Origin: CAZOOA01 sp964581355
GTDB lineage: Bacteria > Bacillota > Dethiobacteria > DTU022 > UBA8154
Length of the DNA stretch: 44,991 nucleotides
Assembly (NCBI GenBank): GCA_964581355.1
Contig: CAZOOA010000018.1
Span: 1 to 44,991, forward strand
Direction of reading: 5' to 3'
The translations under genes and the position numbers were made by a program. Below are positions 1-7,600 of the stretch, one piece after another. The notes under the pieces were generated by a model that had not been told where the DNA came from, did not search any database, and saw only the letters and a list, made by a program, of their open reading frames with translations. Each line of letters starts with the position of its first letter. The stretch's first letter is position 1.

Positions 1-16
1 ACGGGCATTCAACACC
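1..16. repeat. Left terminal inverted repeat of the IS
   Basis: ACGGGCATTCAACACC matches the reverse complement of 1826-1841 at 14 of 16 positions. The repeat could extend left of the window, which starts here. Confidence 0.7.
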
Positions 17-43
17 CTTTGCTACAAAAATTTTGTAGTTAAT

Positions 44-1687
44 TTATGGTAATTTTCCTGGTCCATCCCGGATGTTTAAATAAATATCCGGCTCAAAGCC
101 AGCCAGTTTCAGGACCCGGGGCACTTTGTAACGGCTGGAAAAGGTCCGGCGGTACGGGTTATCCGTCGTCATTACCAGTACTGTTTCAAAAAATTCCAGG
201 ATTCTTTTCCCGGTTGGCTTAAAGGTTTCTACCTTACCCTGGAGTAACAGGGGTTCTGTTTCATGTTTCATCGCTTCTCGGGCCCGGCGTTCCAGGATAC
301 CGAAGATCAGCAGTGCCATGAGCAGTACGTACGCTAATGCTTCTACCCGTTCAGGCTTTTTCAAGTAGATTGGACCGACAAAGAGCGGGTCTTTAAGAAA
401 CTTAAACGATGTTTCCACATGGCTTTGGGCTTTATACTCTTTGACAATCTCATATGCTGTATTGGTTTCATCCAGGTTTGTCACCAGTACAAAACAGCTT
501 AACTTTTCCTTGGCCTTCTGTACAGCAGCGTCGTTGAGATGGTACTGCAACTTTAAGCGATAGACCGTTTCAGGAACACTGTTTTTACCGGGACGGCCCG
601 GTTTGCGCTTGGCTTGTTGCTCTACCTGTCCGGTTACGGCAAAGAACTCGTCCTGGTGCTGTTTTTTAAACTCTTCCAGGGCAGCTTTGGCATCAGGTTC
701 GCAGGCATAGGCTTGCTTTTCTAAGTGGCTGATGGCTTTTTGAAGTTCTTTTTCCTGAAGGGACAGTTTCTTTTCCAGGGATCTGGTTTTCCGGCCGTCC
801 AGCTTGGTGGAATGAACCACCAGGAAGCGATACGGCTTGTCATAAAGTGTTCCTGTTAACTCCTGGACCCGGTACTTAGCAGCGTCTTTGCGTTTAGAAA
901 AGGTACCCAGTTCTTGAAAGGCCGATTCATCTTCCCAGGCCTTAGCCTTGAGTTCTTTTTCCAGGGAGAAATTGCCCGGTAGGCGAGAGATAAATTGTAG
1001 CCGGTGTTGGGCCATTTTGTTCAGGTTATCTTTTGTCATCAGTGCCGAGTCGGCAATGTAAATCACCTTTTCCAGGACCTCCGGGTCAAAGGTCTCGGCC
1101 AGTTTTTCGATAAAATCGTAGTTCCAGGTCTTGTCACTGGTGTTGCCGCTGTTTACATCGGCGCAGACCGGCACTTTATCCGGGGTAACACTTAAACCGT
1201 AGAGAAACTGTTTTAGATCCGGCCGTTTCTCTTTGCTGTGGCCCTGGGTAATGATAAACTCGTTTCCATCCTGGTCTTCATAAGTACCGTATAAAGAAAT
1301 GGATGTGGTATCACTATGCAAATACTTTAGCTCAATCTGCTCATGCCAGATAGCCCGCAGGCACAGAGTGGAAAACACTTCCCGGGGACCTCGTTCAGCC
1401 AGCTTATCTAAGGCCCTGGCCATATTGTAATCGGTTAAGTCTTCCCGGCTGATGCCTTTGCCGAAAAGGTTTTCAACATCCATATATTCGTAGAACTCGT
1501 GCAACCGATACAAAGGCCGCTTCCGACCAAAAATATTGATCACCAGCGCTTTAATGCGCATCCCCGGCGAAAGAGGGCACTGTACAGGATCCCACCGCAC
1601 CATCTCATCGATGGTCTGGCCCATGCCAAGCTGGTCATACAAGGCTCCAATGAGCGGTCCTGGCCCCTGGTTAAAGGCTTCAACCAT
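44..1687 (-). CDS. IS1634 family DDE transposase
   Basis: This 547-residue protein is the transposase of the flanking IS and should catalyse its cut-and-paste or replicative movement. The N-terminal ~110 residues look like the DUF4277 domain of this family (QLGMGQTID, LSPGMRIKALVINI). A DDE core follows: the HSDTTSISLYG block gives the first Asp, IYIADSALMT the second, and SHVETSFKFLKDP the Glu. The ATG at 1687 is chosen over one 16 codons upstream because GGTGGGAGGG precedes it at good spacing. The reading frame is intact, so the element may be active. The IS4/IS1634 superfamily assignment is secure; the exact IS name is not determined. Confidence 0.9.
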   Translation of the reverse strand: MVEAFNQGPGPLIGALYDQLGMGQTIDEMVRWDPVQCPLSPGMRIKALVINIFGRKRPLYRLHEFYEYMDVENLFGKGISREDLTDYNMARALDKLAERGPREVFSTLCLRAIWHEQIELKYLHSDTTSISLYGTYEDQDGNEFIITQGHSKEKRPDLKQFLYGLSVTPDKVPVCADVNSGNTSDKTWNYDFIEKLAETFDPEVLEKVIYIADSALMTKDNLNKMAQHRLQFISRLPGNFSLEKELKAKAWEDESAFQELGTFSKRKDAAKYRVQELTGTLYDKPYRFLVVHSTKLDGRKTRSLEKKLSLQEKELQKAISHLEKQAYACEPDAKAALEEFKKQHQDEFFAVTGQVEQQAKRKPGRPGKNSVPETVYRLKLQYHLNDAAVQKAKEKLSCFVLVTNLDETNTAYEIVKEYKAQSHVETSFKFLKDPLFVGPIYLKKPERVEALAYVLLMALLIFGILERRAREAMKHETEPLLLQGKVETFKPTGKRILEFFETVLVMTTDNPYRRTFSSRYKVPRVLKLAGFEPDIYLNIRDGPGKLP

Positions 1688-1825
1688 AGTGATCCCTCCC
1701 ACCTTTATCATACAACAGGTGGGAGAAAAGTACAAGGCAAATACTGGAAACCAGGCCTATTTCTGAAAATATTTTTCTCATATGCAATAAATTAGGCCAA
1801 AATTAATGCAATTGGAAAAAATTAT

Positions 1826-1841
1826 GTTGTTGAATGCACGT
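1826..1841. repeat. Right terminal inverted repeat of the IS
   Basis: The reverse complement reads ACGTGCATTCAACAAC and matches the left end 1-16 with two mismatches. Confidence 0.7.
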
Positions 1842-1848
1842 TAACAGT

Positions 1849-2301
1849 TTATCCATCTTGAGAAACGGCCTCCTCTAAGTACTCGTCCAGGTATTTTTCC
1901 AGAAAAGGCTTGAAATCGGCAGCTCTTCTCATAACGTTTAACTCGAACTCATCCTTAAATTTTTCAGAAAAATAGTAAACGCAAATTCCACAAATGGCGT
2001 TAAACTGAAATACGGAGTGGTTTTCTTCCAGGAAAGTGAGATCTAACGACAAAGGCACAAAAAGATCTACTAGATCCTGGTATATCCGTGTGTATAAACG
2101 GTGTAAAGTTTTTTCCCGGGGTAGAGGCTGACGAAAAACTACGCCCACGTCAAGGTCTGCAAGGGGATCATCAACTTTCTCCTTTTTGCCGCGTATAAGG
2201 TTTTCGCCTTTATGCGCCTGGGAACCAAACAAGTAAACCAAGGCTATACCGTGTTTTTGGCATATTTGTTTTAATTCTTGCCTTGGCTCCATAAGAGTCA
2301 A
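1849..2301 (-). CDS. MntA-like nucleotidyltransferase domain protein (possible orphan antitoxin)
   Basis: A 150-residue minimal nucleotidyltransferase. The Pol-beta-type signature is visible as YLFGSQAHKGE followed by DLDVGVVF, with an insert of about 15 residues between the GS and DxD motifs that is longer than usual. In the family, MntA proteins adenylylate a partner HEPN/HepT toxin; other minimal nucleotidyltransferases have unknown targets. No HEPN partner is visible. The downstream side is occupied by the IS only 7 bp past the stop, so a partner may have been separated or lost. The TTG at 2301 is preferred because AGGTGG lies 5 nt upstream and the promoter -10 (2336-2341) would fall inside any longer frame. 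An ATG at 2292 is an alternative. Confidence 0.7.
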   Translation of the reverse strand: MTLMEPRQELKQICQKHGIALVYLFGSQAHKGENLIRGKKEKVDDPLADLDVGVVFRQPLPREKTLHRLYTRIYQDLVDLFVPLSLDLTFLEENHSVFQFNAICGICVYYFSEKFKDEFELNVMRRAADFKPFLEKYLDEYLEEAVSQDG

Positions 2302-2335
2302 CTGTTCCACCTGCCCTTTGTCAAAATTTAAGCAC

Positions 2336-2364
2336 ATTATATAATATTTACCACAACCGGGCAA
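2336..2364 (-). promoter_or_regulatory. Sigma-A promoter of the nucleotidyltransferase gene
   Basis: On the minus strand, TTGCCC (2364-2359) is followed after 17 bp by a perfect TATAAT (2341-2336). It sits about 35 bp upstream of the TTG start. Confidence 0.7.
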
Positions 2365-2424
2365 GAAACTTTTTCGTTTTCTTTAACCAAATATGTTCAA
2401 GCCATAGCAGGAGGTGCATGTTCA

Positions 2425-2601
2425 TTGACAGACCTGGCCACGGTTAAAAAGGAACTGCAGCAGTATGCCGACCCGGAAAAGGCGGAGATCCTGACCCGGT
2501 ATTTCAAGGCAGTTCCCGGCGGTTATGGTGAAGGCGACCGTTTTATGGGGGTCCTACAAAAAAGTTTTATTTTCTGCAGAAAAAGGCGAAAGAAACGTTG
2601 A
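2425..2601 (+). pseudogene. 5' fragment of an AlkD-type DNA alkylation repair gene
   Basis: A TTG start with AGGAGG 10 nt upstream opens a 58-codon frame. Its first ~43 residues resemble the N-terminus of AlkD DNA glycosylases (KKELQQYADPEKAEILTRYF, then GGYGEGDRFMGV). After about position 2550 the similarity stops, and a lysine/arginine-rich tail runs to a TGA at 2599. Family members are about 220-240 residues, so roughly four fifths of the gene is gone. The translation start signals survive, so a short peptide could still be made. No remainder of the gene is seen nearby. Confidence 0.65.
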
Positions 2602-2655
2602 CGCTATCTGCTGGTTGTGGTAAAAATAGTCATGCGCCCATTTCCAAACCTTGGA

Positions 2656-2684
2656 TTGGGTTCAAAACTTGGCTCACTTATGCT
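2656..2684 (+). promoter_or_regulatory. Putative promoter of the acyl-CoA synthetase gene
   Basis: TTGGGT (2656-2661) and TATGCT (2679-2684) are separated by 17 bp, about 30 bp upstream of the GTG start at 2715. The match is moderate. Confidence 0.4.
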
Positions 2685-2714
2685 TGAATTAAGAGAGATT
2701 GAAGGAGGAGAGAT

Positions 2715-4487
2715 GTGAAGATACGGAGTGAAATATATACCGATTACCTGGAGCAGATCAAGGAGAATTACAACCAGTCCCTAGGGCTGCGTATTGAAGA
2801 ACTGGCTGTTTTAAGGCCCAGCCAGGCAGCCGTGGTCTGCCAGGAAGAAACCTTGACCTATGAAGAGTTAAATCACCGTGCAAACCGGTATGCCGCCTAT
2901 TTTAACGCAGCCGGTTATAGCCGGGGTGATGTGGTGGCCTTGATGATGGACAACTCAGCTTCCATGATTGCCGCAGTCATTGGGCTAAGCAAGTTGGGCA
3001 TTATTTCTGCGCTGCTGAACACTACACTGCGGGCCGAAGGCCTGGCCCGGGATATCAACCTGTGTGATGCCCGGGCGATTCTTATCGGCAGCCAATTTAT
3101 CGAGCCCCTGGAAAAAGCAAAAGATTTTATTCGCCTGAGAGACCCCGGTGAGATGCTCGTTTATCGCCTTGATTCCGAGAACATGGAACTGCCTGCAGAG
3201 ATGAAAAATATCAAAGAAGCGCTCCCGCAGCACGTAGATAATCCTACTTCCACTTCCAGCATAAAATATTTTGAAATACTCGCCTACCTGTTCACAGCCG
3301 GCAGCGGAGGTCACCGGAAAACTGTCCCTATGACCCATATCCGCTGGCTGGTGGCGGGGAAAGCCATCGAAGCTTTTACCGATTTAAATGAAAACCGTAC
3401 CCAATATATGTGCTTGCCCCTGTATATGAGCAGCGGCTTTAATGCTTGTTTTGCCGGCACTGTCGCAGCGGGGAGCACCCTGGTTGTAGCCCAGAAGTTT
3501 TCTGCATCTAACTTCTGGAATGAAATTATTCGCAGTGAAGCCGATTATTTTTTTGGCGTGGGGGAGATGTTCCGGTACATTTACAACCAGGAACGAACGG
3601 ATGAAGAGAAAAATCACTCCCTGGAAATTATCATCAGCAACGGCATGGCCGAACATCTCATGGAACCCTTTAAAAAAAGGTTCCGTGTGCCCCACATCCT
3701 GGAAACCTACAACACCACTGAAAACATCGGCACATTTATTAACACAGAAGAAATCCCCGGTATGTGCGGCAACCTGGAGCTGGCGGGAATACGGCAGGGG
3801 GAACTGGTCCTCTATGATATCATGAACGATAAAATGATCACAGACCAGGAGGGCCGGGCGATGAAATGCGCCAAGGACGATGTGGGCCTGTTGCTCTGCG
3901 CCATTTACGACTACAATGACTTTGCCGGTTATATTAATGACCCCGGTGAGCGGGAAGCCGTCATTTTGCGTGATGTTTTCACCCCGGGGGATAAATTTTT
4001 TAACACCAATGACTTGATGCAGCTCCACGACCAGGACTATATTTCCTTCGTGCAGCGCCTGGGCGGCGTTTACCGCTGGAAAGGGCGCACCATATCCGCT
4101 TACAAGGTAAGCGATGTGTTCAAAAAGTTCTTCGGGGCCATCGACGATGCCTACGTTTTCAGCGAACCTATCCCGGGCTTTGAAGGGGCCTGCGGCATGG
4201 CAGTCATTACCCTGATTGAAGGGGAAAAGTTGAACTGGAAAAAGTTTAACAACTATATCAAACGCAGGCTGCCGGTCCATGAACGGCCGCTGTTTTTGCG
4301 CATCAGCAAAGAAGAGTTCCTGGACGAGGAACTAAAGCAGCAATACCGCGAAGAAGGGGCCAATCCCCGGAACATCGCCGGGGACAGCCCCGATGAACTG
4401 TATGTCTATGATGTGATCCAGGAACAGTACATTGAGCTGACCGAAGAAATATACGAACAGATTGTCAACCATGAGTTTGTTGTCTAA
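2715..4487 (+). CDS. FATP/FadD-like AMP-binding acyl-CoA synthetase with altered motifs
   Basis: A 590-residue ANL-superfamily adenylating enzyme of the fatty-acid transport protein (very-long-chain acyl-CoA synthetase) type. It begins LTYEELNHRANRYA and has the FATP-style block around LPLYMSSGFNACF and QKFSASNFWNEI. The P-loop, usually TSGTTGLPK, reads TAGSGGHRK. The YGATE motif reads YNTTE. The FATP motif RTGDTFRWKG reads RLGGVYRWKG, so its Asp is lost. The C-terminal lysine loop, usually TGTFK, reads DEELK. Known enzymes of the family activate fatty acids to acyl-CoA; the altered motifs leave activity uncertain. The GTG start has GGAGG 6 nt upstream. The PhaC-like gene starts 32 bp downstream, and the two are probably co-transcribed. 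Confidence 0.8.
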   Translation: MKIRSEIYTDYLEQIKENYNQSLGLRIEELAVLRPSQAAVVCQEETLTYEELNHRANRYAAYFNAAGYSRGDVVALMMDNSASMIAAVIGLSKLGIISALLNTTLRAEGLARDINLCDARAILIGSQFIEPLEKAKDFIRLRDPGEMLVYRLDSENMELPAEMKNIKEALPQHVDNPTSTSSIKYFEILAYLFTAGSGGHRKTVPMTHIRWLVAGKAIEAFTDLNENRTQYMCLPLYMSSGFNACFAGTVAAGSTLVVAQKFSASNFWNEIIRSEADYFFGVGEMFRYIYNQERTDEEKNHSLEIIISNGMAEHLMEPFKKRFRVPHILETYNTTENIGTFINTEEIPGMCGNLELAGIRQGELVLYDIMNDKMITDQEGRAMKCAKDDVGLLLCAIYDYNDFAGYINDPGEREAVILRDVFTPGDKFFNTNDLMQLHDQDYISFVQRLGGVYRWKGRTISAYKVSDVFKKFFGAIDDAYVFSEPIPGFEGACGMAVITLIEGEKLNWKKFNNYIKRRLPVHERPLFLRISKEEFLDEELKQQYREEGANPRNIAGDSPDELYVYDVIQEQYIELTEEIYEQIVNHEFVV

Positions 4488-4519
4488 CACCTGGAGTCAC
4501 ACATGGAGTAAAAACGAAA

Positions 4520-5805
4520 GTGAGGATTTTGAGTATGTATCCAGCGCTTCAATTATTTAACCCGGAGGAAGTAAAGCCCGACTCCTCGACTGTGCGTGCC
4601 CTGATCGATTATTACACAAAGGTTGTACGCTACTATACCATTCTTTTTGACCTGCTGGCCCCGGAAACAAACTGGTCTACACCCAATGAAATCATTTATG
4701 AAAACCAGACCCTCTGCTTGCGGCATTTCCCTAACCGGGAGGACCCCAAAGCCAGGCGTCCTGTCCTGATTCTTCCACCCCAGGCGGGCCACCACTCCAA
4801 TATCGCCGACTATTCCCCGGCCCAGAGCCTTGTCCGGGTCTTTCACCGTTATGGCTATGATGTTTACGTGGCGCAGTGGCTATCGGCCACGATGGAGTAC
4901 AAGGACCTGGATATCGGCGACTACATCCGTCTGACCGATGAAGCCGTGGAAACCATCCGCGAGAAAACAGGCATTTTCCGGATCAACCTGGTGGGCCAGT
5001 GCCAGGGGGGCTGGCAAGCTGCCGTTTATACCGCTCTGCACCAGGAAAAAATTTCTGCTTTAATTACTGCAGCCGCGCCCATCGATGTGGAAGCAGAACC
5101 TTCTCCCATCGTGGATAATGCCAAAATGCCCCTGTTTTTCTTCCAAAACCTGGTTGCCATGGGAAATGGCCTCATGGACGGCAAGTTAATGCTCATGGGC
5201 TTTAAAAACATGCAGCCGGAAGAACACTACTTCAACAAATATTTTCGCCTTTGGAAGTGGGTCTTGGAAGAAGACGAGGAGAACATCAAGCGGTATATCC
5301 GCTTTGAAAACTGGTATGAATATACCCAAATGCTCCCGGGGCGCTTTTACCTGGAGATTATTGAAAATATCTTTCAGAAGAATAACTTAACCAAGCCCAA
5401 CGCCATGAAAATTAACGGGCAGTTCCTGGATTTAAAAAACATCGACTGCCCTGTGATTATCCTGGCCGGGGCCAAAGATCATATCACGCCGCCGGGGCAG
5501 GCTTTTTCCTTGAAGCAATGCGTCAGCACACCGGAAGAANNNNNNNNNNNNNNNNNNNNNNNNNNNNNNNNNNNNNNNNNNNNNNNNNNNNNNNNNNNNN
5601 NNNNNNNNNNNNNNNNNNNNNNNNNNNNNNNNNNNNNNNCACGCCGCCGGGGCAGGCTTTTTCCTTGAAGCAATGCGTCAGCACACCGGAAGAAAATGTT
5701 ATCGAAATCTTAACCGGCGGGGGGCACATCGGGACCTTGATGGGCACCGAATCCCTACGGGAAGACTGGAGTAAGGTCAACGAAGTCCTGAAGTTGATCA
5801 TTTAG
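4520..5805 (+). CDS. PhaC-like alpha/beta hydrolase, interrupted by an assembly gap
   Basis: After removal of the 100 N and one copy of a 55-bp duplicated end, the frame is continuous and encodes about 376 residues. The nucleophile elbow is GQCQGG with Cys161, the lipase box of PHA synthases rather than the Ser of esterases. Asp320 (AGAKDHITPP) and a His in GGGHIG near 351 complete a Cys-Asp-His triad. Class III PhaC subunits have about 350-360 residues, so the length fits; other PhaC-like acyltransferases are possible. No PhaE, PhaR or phasin is visible. GTG 4520 is annotated. ATG 4535, with GTGAGG 9 nt upstream, is an equally good start. The acyl-CoA synthetase just upstream could supply or handle its CoA substrate. 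Confidence 0.7.
5485..5694. other. Scaffold gap (100 N) flanked by a 55-bp duplicated contig end
   Basis: Positions 5540-5639 are N. The 55 bp before it (5485-5539) are identical to the 55 bp after it (5640-5694). Joining 5539 to 5695 keeps the reading frame and restores the expected PhaC-like C-terminus. The gap is therefore almost certainly two overlapping contig ends left unmerged, not missing DNA. Confidence 0.9.
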
Positions 5806-5877
5806 GGGGTTAGGCAGGTTAGGCCCTTAATAGTTAAGTTTCGCATTTTTGGCAAAATAGTTGAAGTCATTTTTAGT

Positions 5878-5899
5878 TCTGGCTTGTCCAGGTTGTGGC
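5878..5899 (-). repeat. Dispersed intergenic motif, copy 1
   Basis: On the minus strand it reads CAACCTGGACAAGCCAGAA. Related copies lie at 19918-19937, 23351-23370, 29132-29152 and 35657-35676, all outside genes. Confidence 0.45.
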
Positions 5900-5989
5900 C
5901 TTAGTTGAGGCCTTAACGGTGAAACCTGCTACCATAATTTATTGAACACGCGAGTCTTCTGGCTTGCCTCAGCCTAAGTTTGGTTTTAC

Positions 5990-6018
5990 TTGACAGTTTT
6001 CTGATACCATGATACTAT
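5990..6018 (+). promoter_or_regulatory. Sigma-A promoter of the cobalamin riboswitch transcript
   Basis: A perfect TTGACA (5990-5995), 17 bp of spacer and TACTAT (6013-6018) lie about 45 bp upstream of the riboswitch. Confidence 0.75.
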
Positions 6019-6059
6019 TCATGCAAGTAGACGAAGTTAGTCTGAAATGACATTTAAAT

Positions 6060-6206
6060 ATCCTGTGACTAGGGAAAAGGAACCAGGTGAAAATCCTGGG
6101 CGGTCGCGCCACTGTAATCGGGATGCGGTTTTCCATTTAGCCACTGGGCTCAGAGGCCCGGGAAGGCGGAAAGCTGCTAAAACCGTAAGCCAGGAAACTT
6201 GCCCGC
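6060..6206 (+). promoter_or_regulatory. Cobalamin (B12) riboswitch
   Basis: The conserved elements occur in order: AGGGAA near 6070, the CCAGGTGAAAATCCTGG hairpin region, GCGCCACTGTAATCGGGA, GCCACTG, GGGAAGGCGG, and the B12 box AAGCCAGGAAACTTGCCC at 6187-6204. In the family, adenosyl- or methylcobalamin binding lowers expression of the downstream genes. A terminator-like hairpin follows at 6287-6326, consistent with transcriptional attenuation. The downstream genes are tiny YezD-like proteins, not the usual B12 transporter or biosynthesis genes. Confidence 0.9.
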
Positions 6207-6286
6207 GTCATGGCACCATGAGCTTCTTCGCGGGAAAGAAGAGGTGCTGGCAAAAGGTACTCCTGTACTTTAATTGTGTAGCAATC

Positions 6287-6326
6287 AAACCTCGGTTTCT
6301 TCCTGCTGGAAGCGCCGGGGTTTTTT
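6287..6326 (+). terminator. Riboswitch-linked intrinsic terminator
   Basis: AAACCTCGG pairs with CCGGGGTTT (one G-U pair) around a 19-nt loop and is followed by a T-run. It lies between the riboswitch and the first small gene. Confidence 0.7.
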
Positions 6327-6352
6327 ATTACCGTTTTTAACGGGGTGTGGCA

Positions 6353-6517
6353 ATGAAGCAGGGCAAAAAACAGCAGGAAAACTTGCACGAGAAGGAAATA
6401 AAGCTGATCCAATTACTGCGCATGATCCGCTCGGGAGAAGTCCGTATTATCGTTCAGGACAAGCTGCCCATCCGCGTGGAGGAACTTCACAGCTCTATTG
6501 AGCTGAAAAAGGAATAA
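6353..6517 (+). CDS. YezD/DUF2292 family small protein 1
   Basis: A 54-residue protein. The core LLRMIRSGEVRIIVQDK followed by IRVEE has the shape of the YezD (DUF2292) family, whose members are about 50-60 residues and have no known biochemical role. In other bacteria they often sit near sulfur or cysteine genes. The ATG follows GGGGTGTGG. This is the first gene after the B12 riboswitch and its terminator, so it should be repressed by cobalamin. The second gene downstream is a paralogue. Confidence 0.65.
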   Translation: MKQGKKQQENLHEKEIKLIQLLRMIRSGEVRIIVQDKLPIRVEELHSSIELKKE

Positions 6518-6519
6518 AC

Positions 6520-6542
6520 AAGCTGACTGGAATACCAGAGGC
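6520..6542 (+). repeat. 23-nt hairpin repeat, copy 1
   Basis: GCTGACTGGAATACCAGAGG forms a small CTGG/CCAG hairpin. The 23-nt unit recurs at 7053-7075 with one mismatch. In this copy ACCAGAG can also pair with CTCTGGT at about 6567-6573, just before the next gene, giving two mutually exclusive foldings. Confidence 0.5.
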
Positions 6543-6585
6543 CGATATTGTCAGAAAGGTGGTGAACTCTGGTTAAGATGAAGCG

Positions 6586-6750
6586 ATGAATGAAAAAAAC
6601 AAGGATATTTTACGTTTTACAGATCTCCATGCGCAAGAAAAGGAAATTATCAGCCTGATTCGCGATATTGGGTTCGGGGAAATCTGCTTGACGGTTAAAA
6701 ACGGGATCCCTGCCCGGGTGGAAGAGTACAAGCGGTCATTTAAGCTGTAG
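6586..6750 (+). CDS. YezD/DUF2292 family small protein 2
   Basis: A 54-residue paralogue of the preceding gene. Its core IISLIRDIGFGEICLTVKNG followed by ARVEEYK matches the same pattern: a helix, then a G-E-I/V strand, then an acidic turn and V-E. The ATG at 6586 has only a weak ribosome binding site, so coupling or structure at 6542-6573 may influence its translation. Same transcript as the first copy by position and orientation. Confidence 0.6.
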   Translation: MNEKNKDILRFTDLHAQEKEIISLIRDIGFGEICLTVKNGIPARVEEYKRSFKL

Positions 6751-6840
6751 CGCAGTGATGGCGAATAAAAACGGGCAGGGCAAATAGCAGAAAATGATTA
6801 TGAGCATATATGATCTTTCAAAATGATGGGGGGTGCAAAA

Positions 6841-7008
6841 ATGAATCTTGCAGTGGCTTATGCAATCTTTGAAAGGACAAATGTATTGTTGCGCTGCGGC
6901 AAAAGCGCCGAGGAAATCATAAATGATCTATACAGACGTTATCCGGCAGTGAGAGGAAAAAGCCTGGATGCCATCCTGGAAGAAGTATCATCAAGGCTGG
7001 CTGCGTAA
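6841..7008 (+). CDS. Small uncharacterised protein, 55 residues
   Basis: I do not recognise a family. The protein is mostly helical by composition (AYAIFERTNVLLRCGKSAEE, then a C-terminal EEVSSRLAA), has no signal peptide or membrane segment, and contains one cysteine. The start chosen is ATG 6841, preceded by GGGGGGTG at proper spacing; an ATG 18 bp upstream lacks a ribosome binding site. It is third in the series of small genes after the B12 riboswitch and is probably part of the same transcript. Confidence 0.55.
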   Translation: MNLAVAYAIFERTNVLLRCGKSAEEIINDLYRRYPAVRGKSLDAILEEVSSRLAA

Positions 7009-7052
7009 ATGGTGATACTTTTTCTTCTTACTTGGATACCAAAAAAGCATAA

Positions 7053-7075
7053 AAGCTGACTGGAAAACCAGAGGC
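7053..7075 (+). repeat. 23-nt hairpin repeat, copy 2
   Basis: GCTGACTGGAAAACCAGAGG differs by one base from the copy at 6520-6542. It lies in the leader of the next small gene. Confidence 0.5.
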
Positions 7076-7175
7076 TTCCTGTAAAAGGGTTCGTCTTGTG
7101 ATATATTAGGAGGGAAGGTTTTTGTTTCTGTATCTCAGGCTACGCTAAACACACTTGGAAAAGGAGCTGGGTATC

Positions 7176-7469
7176 TTGCATGTAACGATCTTAAGAAGCA
7201 GGAATGCAAAAATCATCTTTTTTGCGGCGCTACTCTTGGCCATGGCTATAATGGTTTCTCAGGCAGGCGGAGTAGAAGCTTCGTCTCAAGAAATACTGGA
7301 GCAGCAGTTTGAAAAGCAAGAGGAGTACAGGTTCTGGGAAATCCGTACAGAGTTACACCGCATACATCATCACTTGGAACACGTACCTTACATGGTTTAC
7401 TCATCTATAGGTATCTTTTTGGCCCTGGTCGGTTTGTTAATTGTAAAGATTATGGAGTTGAAAAAATAA
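7176..7469 (+). CDS. Small two-segment membrane protein of unknown function
   Basis: 97 residues from the TTG at 7176, chosen because AAGGAG lies 9 nt upstream; an in-frame TTG at 7155 has no ribosome binding site. A hydrophobic N-terminal segment (IIFFAALLLAMAIMVSQAGG) looks like a signal peptide or membrane anchor. It is followed by a charged Glu/His-rich helix and a C-terminal membrane segment (SSIGIFLALVGLLIVKIM). No family recognised. It is last in the small-protein series and is closed by a strong terminator. Confidence 0.6.
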   Translation: MHVTILRSRNAKIIFFAALLLAMAIMVSQAGGVEASSQEILEQQFEKQEEYRFWEIRTELHRIHHHLEHVPYMVYSSIGIFLALVGLLIVKIMELKK

Positions 7470-7498
7470 TGCACCAGTAACATGTTTTGGCACAAGTC

Positions 7499-7557
7499 AA
7501 CCACCTCATCTCCAGGCAAAGGCATAAAGCCTGTACCTGGGGATGAGGTGGTTTTTT
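7499..7557 (+). terminator. Strong intrinsic terminator
   Basis: AACCACCTCATC pairs with GATGAGGTGGTT, extended by CCAGG/CCTGG, and is followed by TTTTTT. It closes the small-protein operon, and on the other strand it lies downstream of the convergent yhhN-like gene. Confidence 0.85.
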
Positions 7558-7600
7558 CTGTACTAAACATAAACGGTGCCAACAGCACTGGATTGCTTTT

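Larger units (their letters stand above)
1..1841 (-). mobile_element. IS1634-like insertion sequence, apparently complete
   Basis: A single transposase gene lies between imperfect terminal inverted repeats at 1-16 and 1826-1841, which match at 14 of 16 positions by eye. The left terminus coincides with the first base of the window, so the left flank and any target duplication cannot be seen. The scaffold probably broke at this repeated element. The right terminus falls 7 bp past the stop codon of the next gene, so the element landed immediately downstream of that gene. The family call comes from the transposase architecture. Confidence 0.8.

Noticed and set aside
3384..4280. Long minus-strand open frame opposite the acyl-CoA synthetase gene
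   Set aside because: It has no family pattern, and the plus-strand frame carries clear ANL motifs. It is a shadow of the coding strand.
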